Assembly (NCBI RefSeq): GCF_003367905.1
Contig: NZ_CP029462.1
Location: 930,001 to 994,000 of the forward strand
Reading direction: 5' to 3'
Length of the DNA: 64,000 nt
Origin: Megasphaera stantonii
GTDB taxonomy: Bacteria > Bacillota > Negativicutes > Veillonellales > Megasphaeraceae
A program made the position numbers and the translations under genes. Positions within the stretch are counted from its first letter, which is position 1. Each line of letters opens with the position of its first letter. The notes under the pieces were generated by a model. The model saw nothing but the letters and a program-made list of their open reading frames with translations, was not told the origin of the DNA and did no database searches. This document shows positions 1 to 8,510 of this stretch, in pieces.

Positions 1-1847
1 TCCGTAGTCATCGTCCCGCTGACGGCTCGCGTATCTAAATCTACCGTTCCCGACAGTGTATGAACGCCGTCTTTATATCGCCAGTATGCAGCGGGGATTT
101 CAATGCGACGGCCGACACCGCGAAGGGTTCCGTCGATAGAATCAAAGGCCAAGTGCTGAATCGAGCCGTTCCGCCCGCTGACAGACAGTTCCCACTGCAG
201 GTCGGGGCCGTATACATGGCCTGCAGCCGACACAGAGCCGCTCATAGGCACGGAGGCGGCAGAGCTCAGCACGTCGAGGGACACGTTTTCTGCCGTAAAG
301 GCAATGTTCGGCGCGCCCGTATGCATATCATAGGTACCGCCGCCCCGAATCGTGCCGCCGCCGACAGCCATGTCCAATTTCGACAGGGTAATAACTCCGT
401 CGGTGTAGGAAAAATCGGCAGAACTGCGATCCGATTCTATGCCGTTGTATGAAAGGCCGTAGGCTTCCGCTCGGCCCAAGGCCTGCACCGTACCGCTCTG
501 GAGATTGCCGGCCGCCTGGACTTCTGCCGAAACAGACCCCAATACAGAAACGGGGACCGCAGGAAGCTGCGACAAGTCGACAGACGCAGCCTTCGCCTCG
601 GCGGTGAAATCGCCCGTATCGGCATGATAAGCGCCGCGGCCCGTAATCTCGCCTCCGGCGGCATGGGCTTTTAGATTTTCGATCTGCGCCACGTGGTCTG
701 CGTAGGAAATATCCGCCACGCCGTCGTCGAGAAGCCAGCCGTCGTAAGCGACGTTCGAAGCGGTGAGCTTGCCCTTGCCGCTTACGTCGTCGGCCGTCCC
801 CCACAGGGTTCCCTTAAATCCGACTGTACCGGAAACGGGAGCCGGTATAAATTCAGAAAAAGCGTCCAGCGCCGCACCCGGCACGTCGACGTCTATATTG
901 AATACAGGAGACGCGCCGTTGGTCTTCACAATGCCGTCGGCCTGAAATTCCTGGCCGTTGATCGTCCCCGATACACCTTTCAGCAGCACATCGTCCGTCC
1001 CCAGGGAAACATGGCCCGTAAGCCCGTCTACGCTGAGGCCGTACGCGGCGGCTGCGCCGTCTGCAATGTCGGCCTGCCCCGATACGAAGAGGCCGTCTTT
1101 GCCGTCGGCTACCCGCGCTTTTACATTCTCGGCAGCGCCGCCGAGAATCGTCACGTCTACGTCCTTTGGAATAAAGGGAGCGGCATACGACGCGTCGATG
1201 CGTTCGGCCTGTATCGTCATATCATATTGCCGCGCCGACGTATACGTTCCCGAAAGAATCAGGTCGTAGCCGTCCAGCGAGGCATCGGCTGTCAAGGCGA
1301 TGGCCTTGGGGTATTCGGCAAAGGACACAGAGCCATCTACGTCTTCCAAAGCCACCGTCCTGCCGCTTCCATCAGGCAGCAGCACGCGCACGACGCCGTC
1401 GCTCAGGCGCACGACGCCGTAAAAATCTGCGCCTCTTTCCGTATCACTCGGTTTAATAAGGGCAGCAACATTCCACGAGCCGTCTTCATTTTCCCAGAGA
1501 TGCACTACGGGCTTGTCGACGGCTACTGTATCCAGCGACGCCAATACGTTCCCATCCCATAGAGAAGGCAGTATTTTGACGGGATTGACATACACGTCGA
1601 TATCTTCGCTTTCCAGCACGATCCGCCCCTTCGCGTCGCGGATAACCGGACGGGATATGGTCACCTTCCCCGTCAGGGAAATATCCATCGACGCGAAGGA
1701 TAAGGTTCCGTTTAGCTTGCTATTTGCTGTTGTCGTTACGATTTCGCTCAGCTGCTGCGTTAAAGCCGGTTTTTCCATCCAAAAAGCCGCCGTGGCCGAC
1801 AGAAAAAAGGCCGATGCAGCGCAGCCGGCTATCCATTTTTTCTTCAC
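1..1847 (-). CDS. tamB: TamB/AsmA-like envelope protein, N-terminal part (cut by window edge)
   Basis: The frame is open from a GTG at 1847 (GGGAG upstream) to the left edge, so about 615 N-terminal residues are visible and the C-terminus is missing. The protein starts with a basic stretch and one hydrophobic segment (about residues 6-22), then becomes a long polar, beta-rich chain with repeated short patterns such as GTVDLDTRAVSG. This is the pattern of the AsmA/TamB (DUF490) family: an inner-membrane anchor followed by a periplasm-spanning beta groove that moves lipids or helps outer-membrane protein insertion. It lies downstream of mlaEFD-tolC on the same strand, fitting an outer-membrane biogenesis role. 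TamB is favoured over other AsmA-like proteins because of length and context, but the diagnostic C-terminal domain lies outside the window. Confidence 0.72.
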   Translation of the reverse strand, partial: MKKKWIAGCAASAFFLSATAAFWMEKPALTQQLSEIVTTTANSKLNGTLSFASMDISLTGKVTISRPVIRDAKGRIVLESEDIDVYVNPVKILPSLWDGNVLASLDTVAVDKPVVHLWENEDGSWNVAALIKPSDTERGADFYGVVRLSDGVVRVLLPDGSGRTVALEDVDGSVSFAEYPKAIALTADASLDGYDLILSGTYTSARQYDMTIQAERIDASYAAPFIPKDVDVTILGGAAENVKARVADGKDGLFVSGQADIADGAAAAYGLSVDGLTGHVSLGTDDVLLKGVSGTINGQEFQADGIVKTNGASPVFNIDVDVPGAALDAFSEFIPAPVSGTVGFKGTLWGTADDVSGKGKLTASNVAYDGWLLDDGVADISYADHVAQIENLKAHAAGGEITGRGAYHADTGDFTAEAKAASVDLSQLPAVPVSVLGSVSAEVQAAGNLQSGTVQALGRAEAYGLSYNGIESDRSSADFSYTDGVITLSKLDMAVGGGTIRGGGTYDMHTGAPNIAFTAENVSLDVLSSAASVPMSGSVSAAGHVYGPDLQWELSVSGRNGSIQHLAFDSIDGTLRGVGRRIEIPAAYWRYKDGVHTLSGTVDLDTRAVSGTMTT

Positions 1848-1980
1848 GCCGAGTCTCCCGCATGTACATATAAAAAACAAAAGTGTATGAATCTCTTTTT
1901 ATTCTACCTAGGCCGGTACATAAAATCAAGAAATATATGGCGTCCTTCAAAAATTGTTTAAAACTTGTGACACGCCGTCT

Positions 1981-2041
1981 GTATTGCAAAGAAGGTCATA
2001 AGCCGCCGTCCCGATGGACAGCGCTTATGACCTTGCAATAC
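1981..2041 (-). promoter_or_regulatory. Long inverted repeat between tolC and tamB-like gene
   Basis: Two 19-base arms (GTATTGCAA..GGTCATAAGC and its complement) pair perfectly except for a 4-base AGAA bulge in one arm, around a loop of about 19 bases. It starts 14 bases after the tolC stop codon. No U-run follows on the minus strand, so it is not a canonical terminator. It could be a Rho-type or mRNA-stability element that tunes tamB expression relative to tolC. Confidence 0.6.
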
Positions 2042-2054
2042 GCCTGTATATAAT

Positions 2055-3581
2055 TTATTCCGTCATGGACGGGATGACGACGCCGGACCGAACGTCTACG
2101 CCCATCGCCTGTTCCAGCTGGGCAATGCCGACGTTATAGTCGTACAGCGCCTGAATGTAGTTCGTCTGCGCCTGATTCAGGTTTAACTGCGCGTCGAGAA
2201 CGTCCAAGTTGATGCCGACGCCGGCCTGATAGCGGACGCGGGCAATCTTGAAGCTTTCTTCGGCTTCAGCGACGGCAGACTGGCTGGCTTCTACGCGCTG
2301 CGCGGCGCTGCGGATGTTCAGGTAAGCCTGCTTAACGGCCAGCTGAACGGCTTCGCGGGTCTGCTGTTCCGTTTCACGGGCAGCCAGCAGGGCCTGCTTG
2401 GCTTGTTTAACGCGGGCGTTCGTCGCGCCGCCGTCAAAGAAGCTGAACGTAATGCCGCCCGTTACGCGCCATGCACTGTTGCCCGAGCCGGGGAAATCTT
2501 CGTCGCTCCAGTCGTTGCCGGCTCCGATAGATACGCTTGGCATATTGCCGGCGTTGGCGATGCCGATATTTTCTTCAGCCTGACGGACGCTCAGCGCGGC
2601 CTGCAGGACTTCCGGCCGGTATTTCATGGCGTAGTCCAAGGCTTCCTGAAGGGAAATATCATACGATTCGAAGGGAAGATGATGGTCTACGAGCTCCAGC
2701 TTCGTCTGCAGCGGCAAGCCGAGGATGTTGTTCAGGTTCGCTTCGGCAACGGCGACGTTGTTGTCTGCCGTGACGGCGTTCGTCTTGGCGTCGGCCAGGG
2801 AGACGTTCGACGTGAGGACGTCGAGCTTGGCGACGGTGCCGACATTGTACTGGGCCGTGACGTTGTCGACGTGGCCCTGCATATTCGTGACCGCTTCATG
2901 GTATACGTCGCGCAGCTCTTCATATGCCAGCAGGCCGAAATAGCCCTGAACGGCCGAAAGCTTTGTCGCCTGTTCTACCCGCAGGATTTCTTCCTGGGCG
3001 CTGGTCTTGCCCAACTTAGCCACGGCAATCTGCCCTTCTACGCGGCCGCCCGTATAGAGGGGAATATTGACGCTCAGGCCGTGACCGAAGGAGTTGGTAA
3101 TGCTGTCCCGGTTATTCATGCCGGAGCTGCCGCTGTTTTCACGGCGCGACGCGTCGAAGGTGTAGCTGAACTGAGGCATTTTGCCGGCCCGCGCTTCATC
3201 GATGTAGTATTCGGCGCTCTTCAAGTCATAATGGGCGACCTTGATATCGCGGTTATAATCCAAGGCCATCTGCACAGTCTTGGGCAGCGTCAGTTCGACG
3301 GCCTGATCCGGAGCTACCCGGCCGATGACGATAACCGGGTCCTGCTCTTTTTTAGCGGCGCGCTTCTGCGCTTTCTTTTCCGATTCCGCCGCAATCTGGC
3401 GGGCTAATTCTTCCCGCAGAGCCGGCGTCACGTCGACAGGACGCACTTTCGCGACGCTTACCGGCGCTTTCGGCGCCGCTTCAGCCGATGCCTGGGCAGT
3501 GTCTTCCGCAAAGGCCGACGCGCCTCCCAAAGTCGTTACCATCATGGCGATGATTATCTTTCTGTACAAATTCTTATTCAT
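2055..3581 (-). CDS. tolC: TolC-family outer-membrane efflux protein
   Basis: About 508 residues. A signal peptide (MNKNLYRKIIIAMMVTTLGG, cleavage near ASAFA-E) is followed by a basic, alanine-rich linker to about residue 85 and then the duplicated helical/strand TolC fold: long heptad-rich helices and repeated motifs such as ALDYNRDI and ARVRYQAGVG. TolC trimers form an outer-membrane channel-tunnel for type I secretion and drug efflux. The ATG at 3581 is chosen because the signal peptide begins there; a TTG at 3599 is also in frame. It follows mlaD by 54 bases, so it is probably co-transcribed with mlaEFD. No RND or HlyD partner is present here, so its inner-membrane pump is not identified. 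Confidence 0.92.
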   Translation of the reverse strand: MNKNLYRKIIIAMMVTTLGGASAFAEDTAQASAEAAPKAPVSVAKVRPVDVTPALREELARQIAAESEKKAQKRAAKKEQDPVIVIGRVAPDQAVELTLPKTVQMALDYNRDIKVAHYDLKSAEYYIDEARAGKMPQFSYTFDASRRENSGSSGMNNRDSITNSFGHGLSVNIPLYTGGRVEGQIAVAKLGKTSAQEEILRVEQATKLSAVQGYFGLLAYEELRDVYHEAVTNMQGHVDNVTAQYNVGTVAKLDVLTSNVSLADAKTNAVTADNNVAVAEANLNNILGLPLQTKLELVDHHLPFESYDISLQEALDYAMKYRPEVLQAALSVRQAEENIGIANAGNMPSVSIGAGNDWSDEDFPGSGNSAWRVTGGITFSFFDGGATNARVKQAKQALLAARETEQQTREAVQLAVKQAYLNIRSAAQRVEASQSAVAEAEESFKIARVRYQAGVGINLDVLDAQLNLNQAQTNYIQALYDYNVGIAQLEQAMGVDVRSGVVIPSMTE

Positions 3582-3635
3582 CTTGGGTACCCCCGTCAAT
3601 TATTTTCTATCCTTTATCATAAAACTGGAAATATG

Positions 3636-4871
3636 CTAAAAAGCATAGTTGATGCCGTAATAATTGCCGCCGTCGCTCCTGTCCATGGGACGGGTAAACT
3701 GGCCGAATAAATAAATATCCGGCAAGATGCGGTACTGGGCCTTCACGCGGTACCGCCAGTCGTTGGGGTCGTACCCTTCCAGACTCAGGCGGAACGGCCC
3801 GTCGGCGAATAAATCGACGCCGACGCCCAAATCGCCGTTGATCAGGCCGAAGCGGCTGTCAAACCAGGAACTGCGGCGTCCAAACTGCAAGTTTAGATTC
3901 GTACCGTTGCCAATACTTTCAGCTCCGACCAAAGCGAAGGAATTGTTCCGGTACAACCTAAAATTTGCATGGGCCCCGCTTTCACTTTGCGTATCATTAT
4001 ACAGGAAGCCCGCTTCTCCTTCAAACTTCACGTCGCCGCTGCCGCCGAGGATATTGTTGACCTTCGTCGTGATCTCAGCCGTATTGTGCAGCGTCGTCTG
4101 AATGTCTGCCTGGCTCTGCGGATTGGTCGTCATCGTTTCCATAGAGCGGGCAATTGTATCGAAGCGTTCCGTAATATTTTTCATATTGGCGGCCATTTCC
4201 CGGACGTTGGCCGACGTGGCCCCGTCTCCGTCCAGCTGCTGCAGCGACGCGTTCATCTGCGCCGTCATCGCCGCCATATTGGCCGTAATCTGCTGAATAT
4301 TCGCGGCGTTGGCCTCCATCATGGCGCTGGTCTGTCCCGTAATGGCTTCTACATTTTGAATAGAACCGCGCATCGCCGCCTGGGTCTTGGCGTCGCCGAG
4401 GATAGCGTTGATATTTTTTATCATATCGTTGGCGCCGCTGATCAGCGTGCCGGCGCTGTTCATCATGTCGTCCATGGTTTTGCCCTGATTGCTGTTCAGG
4501 GTATCGCCGTCGGCCAGGATATTGTTTTTATCATTGCCCGGCGTGATCGCTACGATTTTTTCGCCCAGCAGGCCGTCCGTCGTAATTGCCACCCGCGAAT
4601 CCTTGGGAATTTCCGTCCCTTCATCAATCCGCAGCACGATATCCACGCCGTTCCGAAGGGGCGTGACCTTTTCTACCTTGCCGACATGGACGCCTACGTA
4701 GCGTACGGAATTCCCCTGCTGCAAGCCGTTGGCGTCATGAAATACGGTGTGAACCTCGAAGCCGGGATTGCCGAATATCTCGGCGTGGGCCAAGGTGATG
4801 ATGACATATGTAAATACCAGGACGCCGACAATGGTTACGAGGCCGACCTTGGCTTCCGCACTCCATCTCAT
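3636..4871 (-). CDS. mlaD: MlaD-like MCE protein with C-terminal beta-barrel-like region
   Basis: 411 residues. There is one N-terminal transmembrane helix (about residues 9-28), an MCE domain (about 35-115, including the LLGEK/GLL pore-loop region), a long helical stretch (130-275) rich in Ala, Asn, Met and Gln, and a C-terminal region (280-411) of alternating hydrophobic and aromatic residues that ends in Phe, like an outer-membrane strand. Proteobacterial MlaD (about 180 residues) lacks the last two parts. Long MlaD proteins predicted to bridge both membranes have been described in Veillonella, and this one fits that architecture. The start ATG overlaps the mlaF stop (ATGA), so the two are translationally coupled. 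Role: phospholipid transport between inner and outer membranes. Confidence 0.9.
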   Translation of the reverse strand: MRWSAEAKVGLVTIVGVLVFTYVIITLAHAEIFGNPGFEVHTVFHDANGLQQGNSVRYVGVHVGKVEKVTPLRNGVDIVLRIDEGTEIPKDSRVAITTDGLLGEKIVAITPGNDKNNILADGDTLNSNQGKTMDDMMNSAGTLISGANDMIKNINAILGDAKTQAAMRGSIQNVEAITGQTSAMMEANAANIQQITANMAAMTAQMNASLQQLDGDGATSANVREMAANMKNITERFDTIARSMETMTTNPQSQADIQTTLHNTAEITTKVNNILGGSGDVKFEGEAGFLYNDTQSESGAHANFRLYRNNSFALVGAESIGNGTNLNLQFGRRSSWFDSRFGLINGDLGVGVDLFADGPFRLSLEGYDPNDWRYRVKAQYRILPDIYLFGQFTRPMDRSDGGNYYGINYAF

Positions 4872-5620
4872 AGCATCGTCTCCCTTTCCTCGGGCAGCTC
4901 GCCGCCGTAAATAAACTGCAGTACTTCCCGATCTTCTGTATGTTTAAATTCTTCCTTCGGCGCGATCAGCCTGAACCTGCCGCCCTGCAGGAAGGCTATC
5001 CTGTCTGCGGCATAAAAGGCCGACCGCATATCGTGGGTAACGAGAATCGACGTGGCTTTCAAATGCCGCTGCATGCCGACAATAAGGCGGTTAATATCCA
5101 TGCTCCGCAGCGGGTCGAGCCCGGCCGTCGGTTCGTCGTATAAAATAGTCTTCGGGTCCAGGGCGATTGCCCGGGCCAGGCTGACGCGCTTTTTCATGCC
5201 GCCGGACAAATCGTTGGGCATCATGTCCTCAATGCCCTCCAATCCGACGAGGCTGAGCTTTTCCCTGACGATTGCCTGTATTTCCTCCTCGCTGCAGCGC
5301 GTACGCTGCCGCGGGCCGAAAGCCACGTTCTCCCCTACGGTCATAGAGTCGAACAGCGCCGAGTATTGAAACACCATACCCATATTCCGGCGCATTTCAT
5401 TGAGCTGCTCTTCATCATACGGCGTAATATCTGCGCCATCCACAAAAATGCGGCCCCTTGTCGGCTTCTGCAGGCCGATGATCAGCCGCAGGATCGTACT
5501 TTTCCCCGAACCGCTGGCCCCTAAAATGGCCAGCGTCTCCCCGTCGCAGATGTCGAGGTCGACGCCGTCCAGGACAACCTGGCTTCCATAGGCTACGGTT
5601 ACATCGCGCAAACTAATCAT
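4868..5620 (-). CDS. mlaF: Mla phospholipid ABC transporter ATPase
   Basis: 250 residues, the normal size for MlaF. Walker A is GASGSGKST (about residues 34-42), the signature is LSGGMKKRVSLARAI, Walker B is ILYDEPTAGLD, and the switch histidine is in LVTHDM. The LSGGM variant and the TAGLDP sequence are typical of Mla/Ttg2A-type ATPases. It energises the MlaE permease for phospholipid transport through MlaD. The ATG at 5620 lies 8 bases after the mlaE stop and the end overlaps mlaD by 4 bases. Confidence 0.95.
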   Translation of the reverse strand: MISLRDVTVAYGSQVVLDGVDLDICDGETLAILGASGSGKSTILRLIIGLQKPTRGRIFVDGADITPYDEEQLNEMRRNMGMVFQYSALFDSMTVGENVAFGPRQRTRCSEEEIQAIVREKLSLVGLEGIEDMMPNDLSGGMKKRVSLARAIALDPKTILYDEPTAGLDPLRSMDINRLIVGMQRHLKATSILVTHDMRSAFYAADRIAFLQGGRFRLIAPKEEFKHTEDREVLQFIYGGELPEERETML

Positions 5621-5628
5621 AGGCTCTC

Positions 5629-6399
5629 CTAATACAAAATGACAGACAATAGATAATTACATATAAAGATAAAAATAATAGAGGTGACGACAGACTTTGT
5701 CGTCGCCTGGCCTACGCCCTCTGCGCCGCTCTTGGCGTGCATGCCTTCATAGCAGGCTATCAGGGCGATAATGCCGCCGAAAAACATGGCCTTGATCAGG
5801 CCGTATACGATGTCTCCTACCTCGGTAAACAGCTCGACGGAATTCATATACGTAAAATGAGTCAGGCCGGCGCCAAAGGTCGCTACGGCGTAGCCTCCGG
5901 CCGTACCGATGACATACCCGTAAAACGACAGGATCGGCACCATGATGACGCAGGCGACGAAACGGGGTACGACGAGGTAGGCAATCGGATTGACGGCCAT
6001 GCAGCGCAGGGCGTCGATTTGCTCCGTAACCTTCATCGTGCCCAATTCGGCCGTCATGGCCGCACCTACGCGGCCGGCGACGACGACGCCGGTCAGAATC
6101 GGCCCCAGCTCGCGGCCCATGGCGATAGACATGACGCCGCCCAAGGTAGACTGGGCGCCGTACCGCAGCAGGATATCCACGATCTGCAGGGTCATGACCA
6201 TGCCGGCAAAGAGAAGGGTCAGGCTGACGATGGGCAGGGAATTGACCCCCAGATGAGCCATCTGCGCGACCGTCAGGCCGCGCTGAATTTTGGGAAGCTG
6301 TCTCAGGGTTTGGATGAATAAAATAGCTAGAACGCCGACCTGTTCAAAGATATGAAGGGTAAAGCGCCCTACTCTCTCCAATGCCTCCTGCACCGACAA
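5629..6399 (-). CDS. mlaE: MlaE-family phospholipid ABC permease
   Basis: About 256 residues with five to six hydrophobic segments and the conserved MlaE core: the GRELGPILTGVVVAGRVGAAMTAE region, EQIDALRCMAVNP and YLVVPRF. It forms the inner-membrane channel of the MlaFEDB-type complex. The start is uncertain. A TTG at 6399 is used here, but a GTG at 6393 has better spacing to the GGAGAGGAG ribosome site. First gene of the envelope operon, behind a promoter at 6436-6464. No mlaB or mlaC gene follows, consistent with a minimal MlaEFD system. Confidence 0.94.
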   Translation of the reverse strand: MSVQEALERVGRFTLHIFEQVGVLAILFIQTLRQLPKIQRGLTVAQMAHLGVNSLPIVSLTLLFAGMVMTLQIVDILLRYGAQSTLGGVMSIAMGRELGPILTGVVVAGRVGAAMTAELGTMKVTEQIDALRCMAVNPIAYLVVPRFVACVIMVPILSFYGYVIGTAGGYAVATFGAGLTHFTYMNSVELFTEVGDIVYGLIKAMFFGGIIALIACYEGMHAKSGAEGVGQATTKSVVTSIIFIFICNYLLSVILY

Positions 6400-6435
6400 C
6401 CACTCCTCTCCGGCTTTGATTTCTCCGTCTATTTT

Positions 6436-6464
6436 ACTATACCATCAATAATGGGCCGCTGTAA
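6436..6464 (-). promoter_or_regulatory. Promoter of the mlaE operon
   Basis: On the minus strand TTACAG (6459-6464) and TATAGT (6436-6441) are separated by 17 bases, with TGG directly before the -10 box (extended -10). Confidence 0.5.
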
Positions 6465-6604
6465 AACGAGAAACGAGAATTGTTAAAAAATTGTTAGAAA
6501 ACTGAAAAAACCTTTTGAGTTTTCTTATAAATAAGATAATAGCATTTTATCCTGCAAATGGCAAGAAAAAAGATGGCTCCGTCCCGTCCCGCCAAAAACA
6601 GATG

Positions 6605-6613
6605 TGGTATAAT
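6605..6613 (+). promoter_or_regulatory. Extended -10 promoter of the nitroreductase gene
   Basis: TGG followed by a consensus TATAAT lies about 48 bases upstream of the ATG. No good -35 box is visible at 17 bases, which suits an extended -10 promoter. Confidence 0.5.
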
Positions 6614-6660
6614 ACATACAGACAAGTATAGTTATATTTCTATTAAAAGGAGCGATACGC

Positions 6661-7185
6661 ATGAACGAAACGATACAAACCTTAATTTCCCGCCGCAGCA
6701 TCCGCAAATACAAAGCGGAACAAATTCCCGAAAGCGACTTGCAGCAAATCCTGGAAGCAGGCATGTACGCCGCCAGCGGCATGGGCATCCAGCCCGTCAC
6801 GATGGTCGTCGTGCAGGACAAGGAGACGATTGCTAAATTAACCGCCATGAACGCTAAAATCATGGGAACGGACAGCGATCCCATGTACGGCGCGCCAACC
6901 ATTGTCGTCGTGTTGGCCGACATGGAAAAATCGGCCAACGCCTGGTCCGACGGCTGCCTGGTCATGGGCAACCTCATGAATGCCGCCGCTTCCTTAGGCA
7001 TCGGCTCGTGCTGGATCAACCGGGCCAAGGAAGAATTTGAATCAGCCGAAGGCAAAGCGCTGCTCCGCCAGTGGAACCTGCCGGAACACCTCGTAGGCGT
7101 CGGCCACTGCATCCTCGGCTACGCCGACGGCCCTGTGCCGGCAGCAAAACCGCGCAAGGCCGACTTCGTAACTTACGTCCGCTAA
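6661..7185 (+). CDS. Nitroreductase-family flavoprotein
   Basis: 174 residues, one compact nitroreductase domain. The N-terminal SRRSIRKYKAEQIP is the FMN-phosphate-binding signature (Arg-rich loop), APTIVVV is a core strand, and GSCWINRAKEEF is the region that closes over the flavin. Such enzymes use NAD(P)H to reduce nitro compounds, quinones or enones; the physiological substrate cannot be told from sequence. It starts at an ATG with AAAAGGAG eight bases upstream, is monocistronic, and faces a shared terminator at 7198-7246. Confidence 0.9.
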   Translation: MNETIQTLISRRSIRKYKAEQIPESDLQQILEAGMYAASGMGIQPVTMVVVQDKETIAKLTAMNAKIMGTDSDPMYGAPTIVVVLADMEKSANAWSDGCLVMGNLMNAAASLGIGSCWINRAKEEFESAEGKALLRQWNLPEHLVGVGHCILGYADGPVPAAKPRKADFVTYVR

Positions 7186-7197
7186 TTTCATACCGTT

Positions 7198-7246
7198 AAA
7201 AAAACTGCAGCAATGCCCTATGCGCCGGCACTGCTGCAGTTTTTAT
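7198..7246. terminator. Bidirectional terminator
   Basis: AAAAACTGCAGCA and its complement TGCTGCAGTTTTT flank a short loop, with A and T runs on both sides. It lies between convergent genes and serves both the nitroreductase and the serine hydrolase. Confidence 0.85.
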
Positions 7247-8013
7247 ATTTCATCATATAGGAAGCGCGCCAAATACGACATATCGTAAATGGCCTGGGCT
7301 TCATGGACTATCCCGTCGGCCATGAGGCAGCACACATAGGGCCGGCCCTGCTTCCAGACGAGGCCGCAGTCATGATATATGCCGTCCAGCTCGCCTGTCT
7401 TATGCTCTACTGTTACGGTATGGGGAATCTGCGCCGGCAAAATGCAGTTATCCTCCTGCTGGGCCAGGATAGCCCGCATCGCCTCGTCGCGCCGCCCGTC
7501 GACGCAGGTCCCGGAGGCCAGGCGCAGAAACAAGCGCCCCATATCGCCGGGAGACGTTACGTTTTCTTTCCCCTGGCGGGCCGCTTCGAAATCCATCATC
7601 TTGCGCCGCAGCAGCGTATGCTCCATGCCCTGCCGCCGGATTTCCTCGTTAATGGCGTCGAAGCCCAGCACATCGATGAGCATATTCGTACACGTGTTGT
7701 CGCTTTCGACGATCATGTGAAACACCAGCGTACGAAGAGATACTTCCGTCCCCTCCGGCAGGCCGTAAAACGAACCGCCTTCGACGCCGCCGTAAACGGG
7801 ATAAGTTGTATCAAAGGACAACTGTCCCTCTTTTTCCTGACGGAAGACGCAGGCCATGATGGGCACCTTGATCAAGCTGGCCGACGGCATGACCCGGTCG
7901 CGATAGAAAAAGTCGTCGCCTCCGTCCAGAGGACGGCAGTACACGGACACGGCGGCCTTGTCCTGCCAATGCGTTTCTATATAGTTCTCCAGCCGTTCTT
8001 TGCATAAGGCCAC
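7243..8013 (-). CDS. Class A beta-lactamase-like serine hydrolase, no signal peptide
   Basis: About 256 residues. The three class A motifs are present: S46-L-I-K49, S104-D105-N106 and K205-T206-G207, with an omega-loop-like segment around residue 142. The family includes beta-lactamases and related serine hydrolases of unknown substrate. The GTG at 8013 is chosen because GGAGGAG precedes it by five bases; no signal peptide is visible from this start, so a periplasmic lactamase role is doubtful. It begins three bases after the zur stop, so it is probably part of the zinc-regulated operon. Resistance should not be inferred from the fold alone. Confidence 0.82.
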   Translation of the reverse strand: MALCKERLENYIETHWQDKAAVSVYCRPLDGGDDFFYRDRVMPSASLIKVPIMACVFRQEKEGQLSFDTTYPVYGGVEGGSFYGLPEGTEVSLRTLVFHMIVESDNTCTNMLIDVLGFDAINEEIRRQGMEHTLLRRKMMDFEAARQGKENVTSPGDMGRLFLRLASGTCVDGRRDEAMRAILAQQEDNCILPAQIPHTVTVEHKTGELDGIYHDCGLVWKQGRPYVCCLMADGIVHEAQAIYDMSYLARFLYDEI

Positions 8014-8015
8014 AT

Positions 8016-8498
8016 CTACTCCTCCTTCACCGTCTTTATCGTTTTGTCTTCTCCGCAAGGCGCAAGGCCGCGGCATTCCGGGCAATACCCGTACCATTCC
8101 AAATTGTGCCCGACAATATCGAACTGGGTCTTCTCAGCTAATTCCGCTTCAAATCCCGCCAGGGGACAGTGGTCGATTTCCACGATGCGGCGGCATTTCA
8201 GGCAAATCAAGCGGTGCCGATGGCCCATTGCCCGCAGGGAAAAGCCGTATTTCCGGGAATCAGGCAGATAATGCTTTTCCGTCAGCTCCTTGGCCGTAAA
8301 CATTTCCAGTATGCGGTACACCGTGGAAAAGTTGATGCCCTGTCCTTGGCCGATGAGCTCCTGATAAATATCTTCCGCCGTCAATACGCCGCCGTGCCGG
8401 TACAGCGCATCCAGGACCAGCTTTCGGGTCCGGGTGCTCTTTAATCCGCAGCGGTGAAGGCATTCTTCACGGGCCTCATTATGTATTATGTCGTCCAT
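8016..8498 (-). CDS. zur: Fur-family metalloregulator, probably zinc-responsive Zur
   Basis: 160 residues. A winged-helix domain (about residues 15-85, including STRTRKLVLDAL and FSTVYRILEMF) is followed by a dimerisation domain with the metal ligands HRHRLICLKCRR and a second CPEC pair, i.e. the two CxxC motifs of a structural zinc site. Zur represses zinc uptake when zinc is plentiful. Zinc specificity is inferred from its place in the znuCB operon; a PerR or Fur role is less likely. The start has a strong AAGGAGG site. Confidence 0.85.
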   Translation of the reverse strand: MDDIIHNEAREECLHRCGLKSTRTRKLVLDALYRHGGVLTAEDIYQELIGQGQGINFSTVYRILEMFTAKELTEKHYLPDSRKYGFSLRAMGHRHRLICLKCRRIVEIDHCPLAGFEAELAEKTQFDIVGHNLEWYGYCPECRGLAPCGEDKTIKTVKEE

Positions 8499-8510
8499 AG
8501 CTGTACCTCC

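Noticed and set aside
60-1562. Several plus-strand open frames (up to 289 residues) over the TamB-like gene
   Set aside because: They lack ribosome sites and familiar motifs. The minus-strand frame from 1847 is open throughout and has a TamB-like pattern.
7243-8013. Serine hydrolase as an antibiotic-resistance beta-lactamase
   Set aside because: No signal peptide, operon context is zinc uptake, and the family includes many enzymes without lactamase activity.
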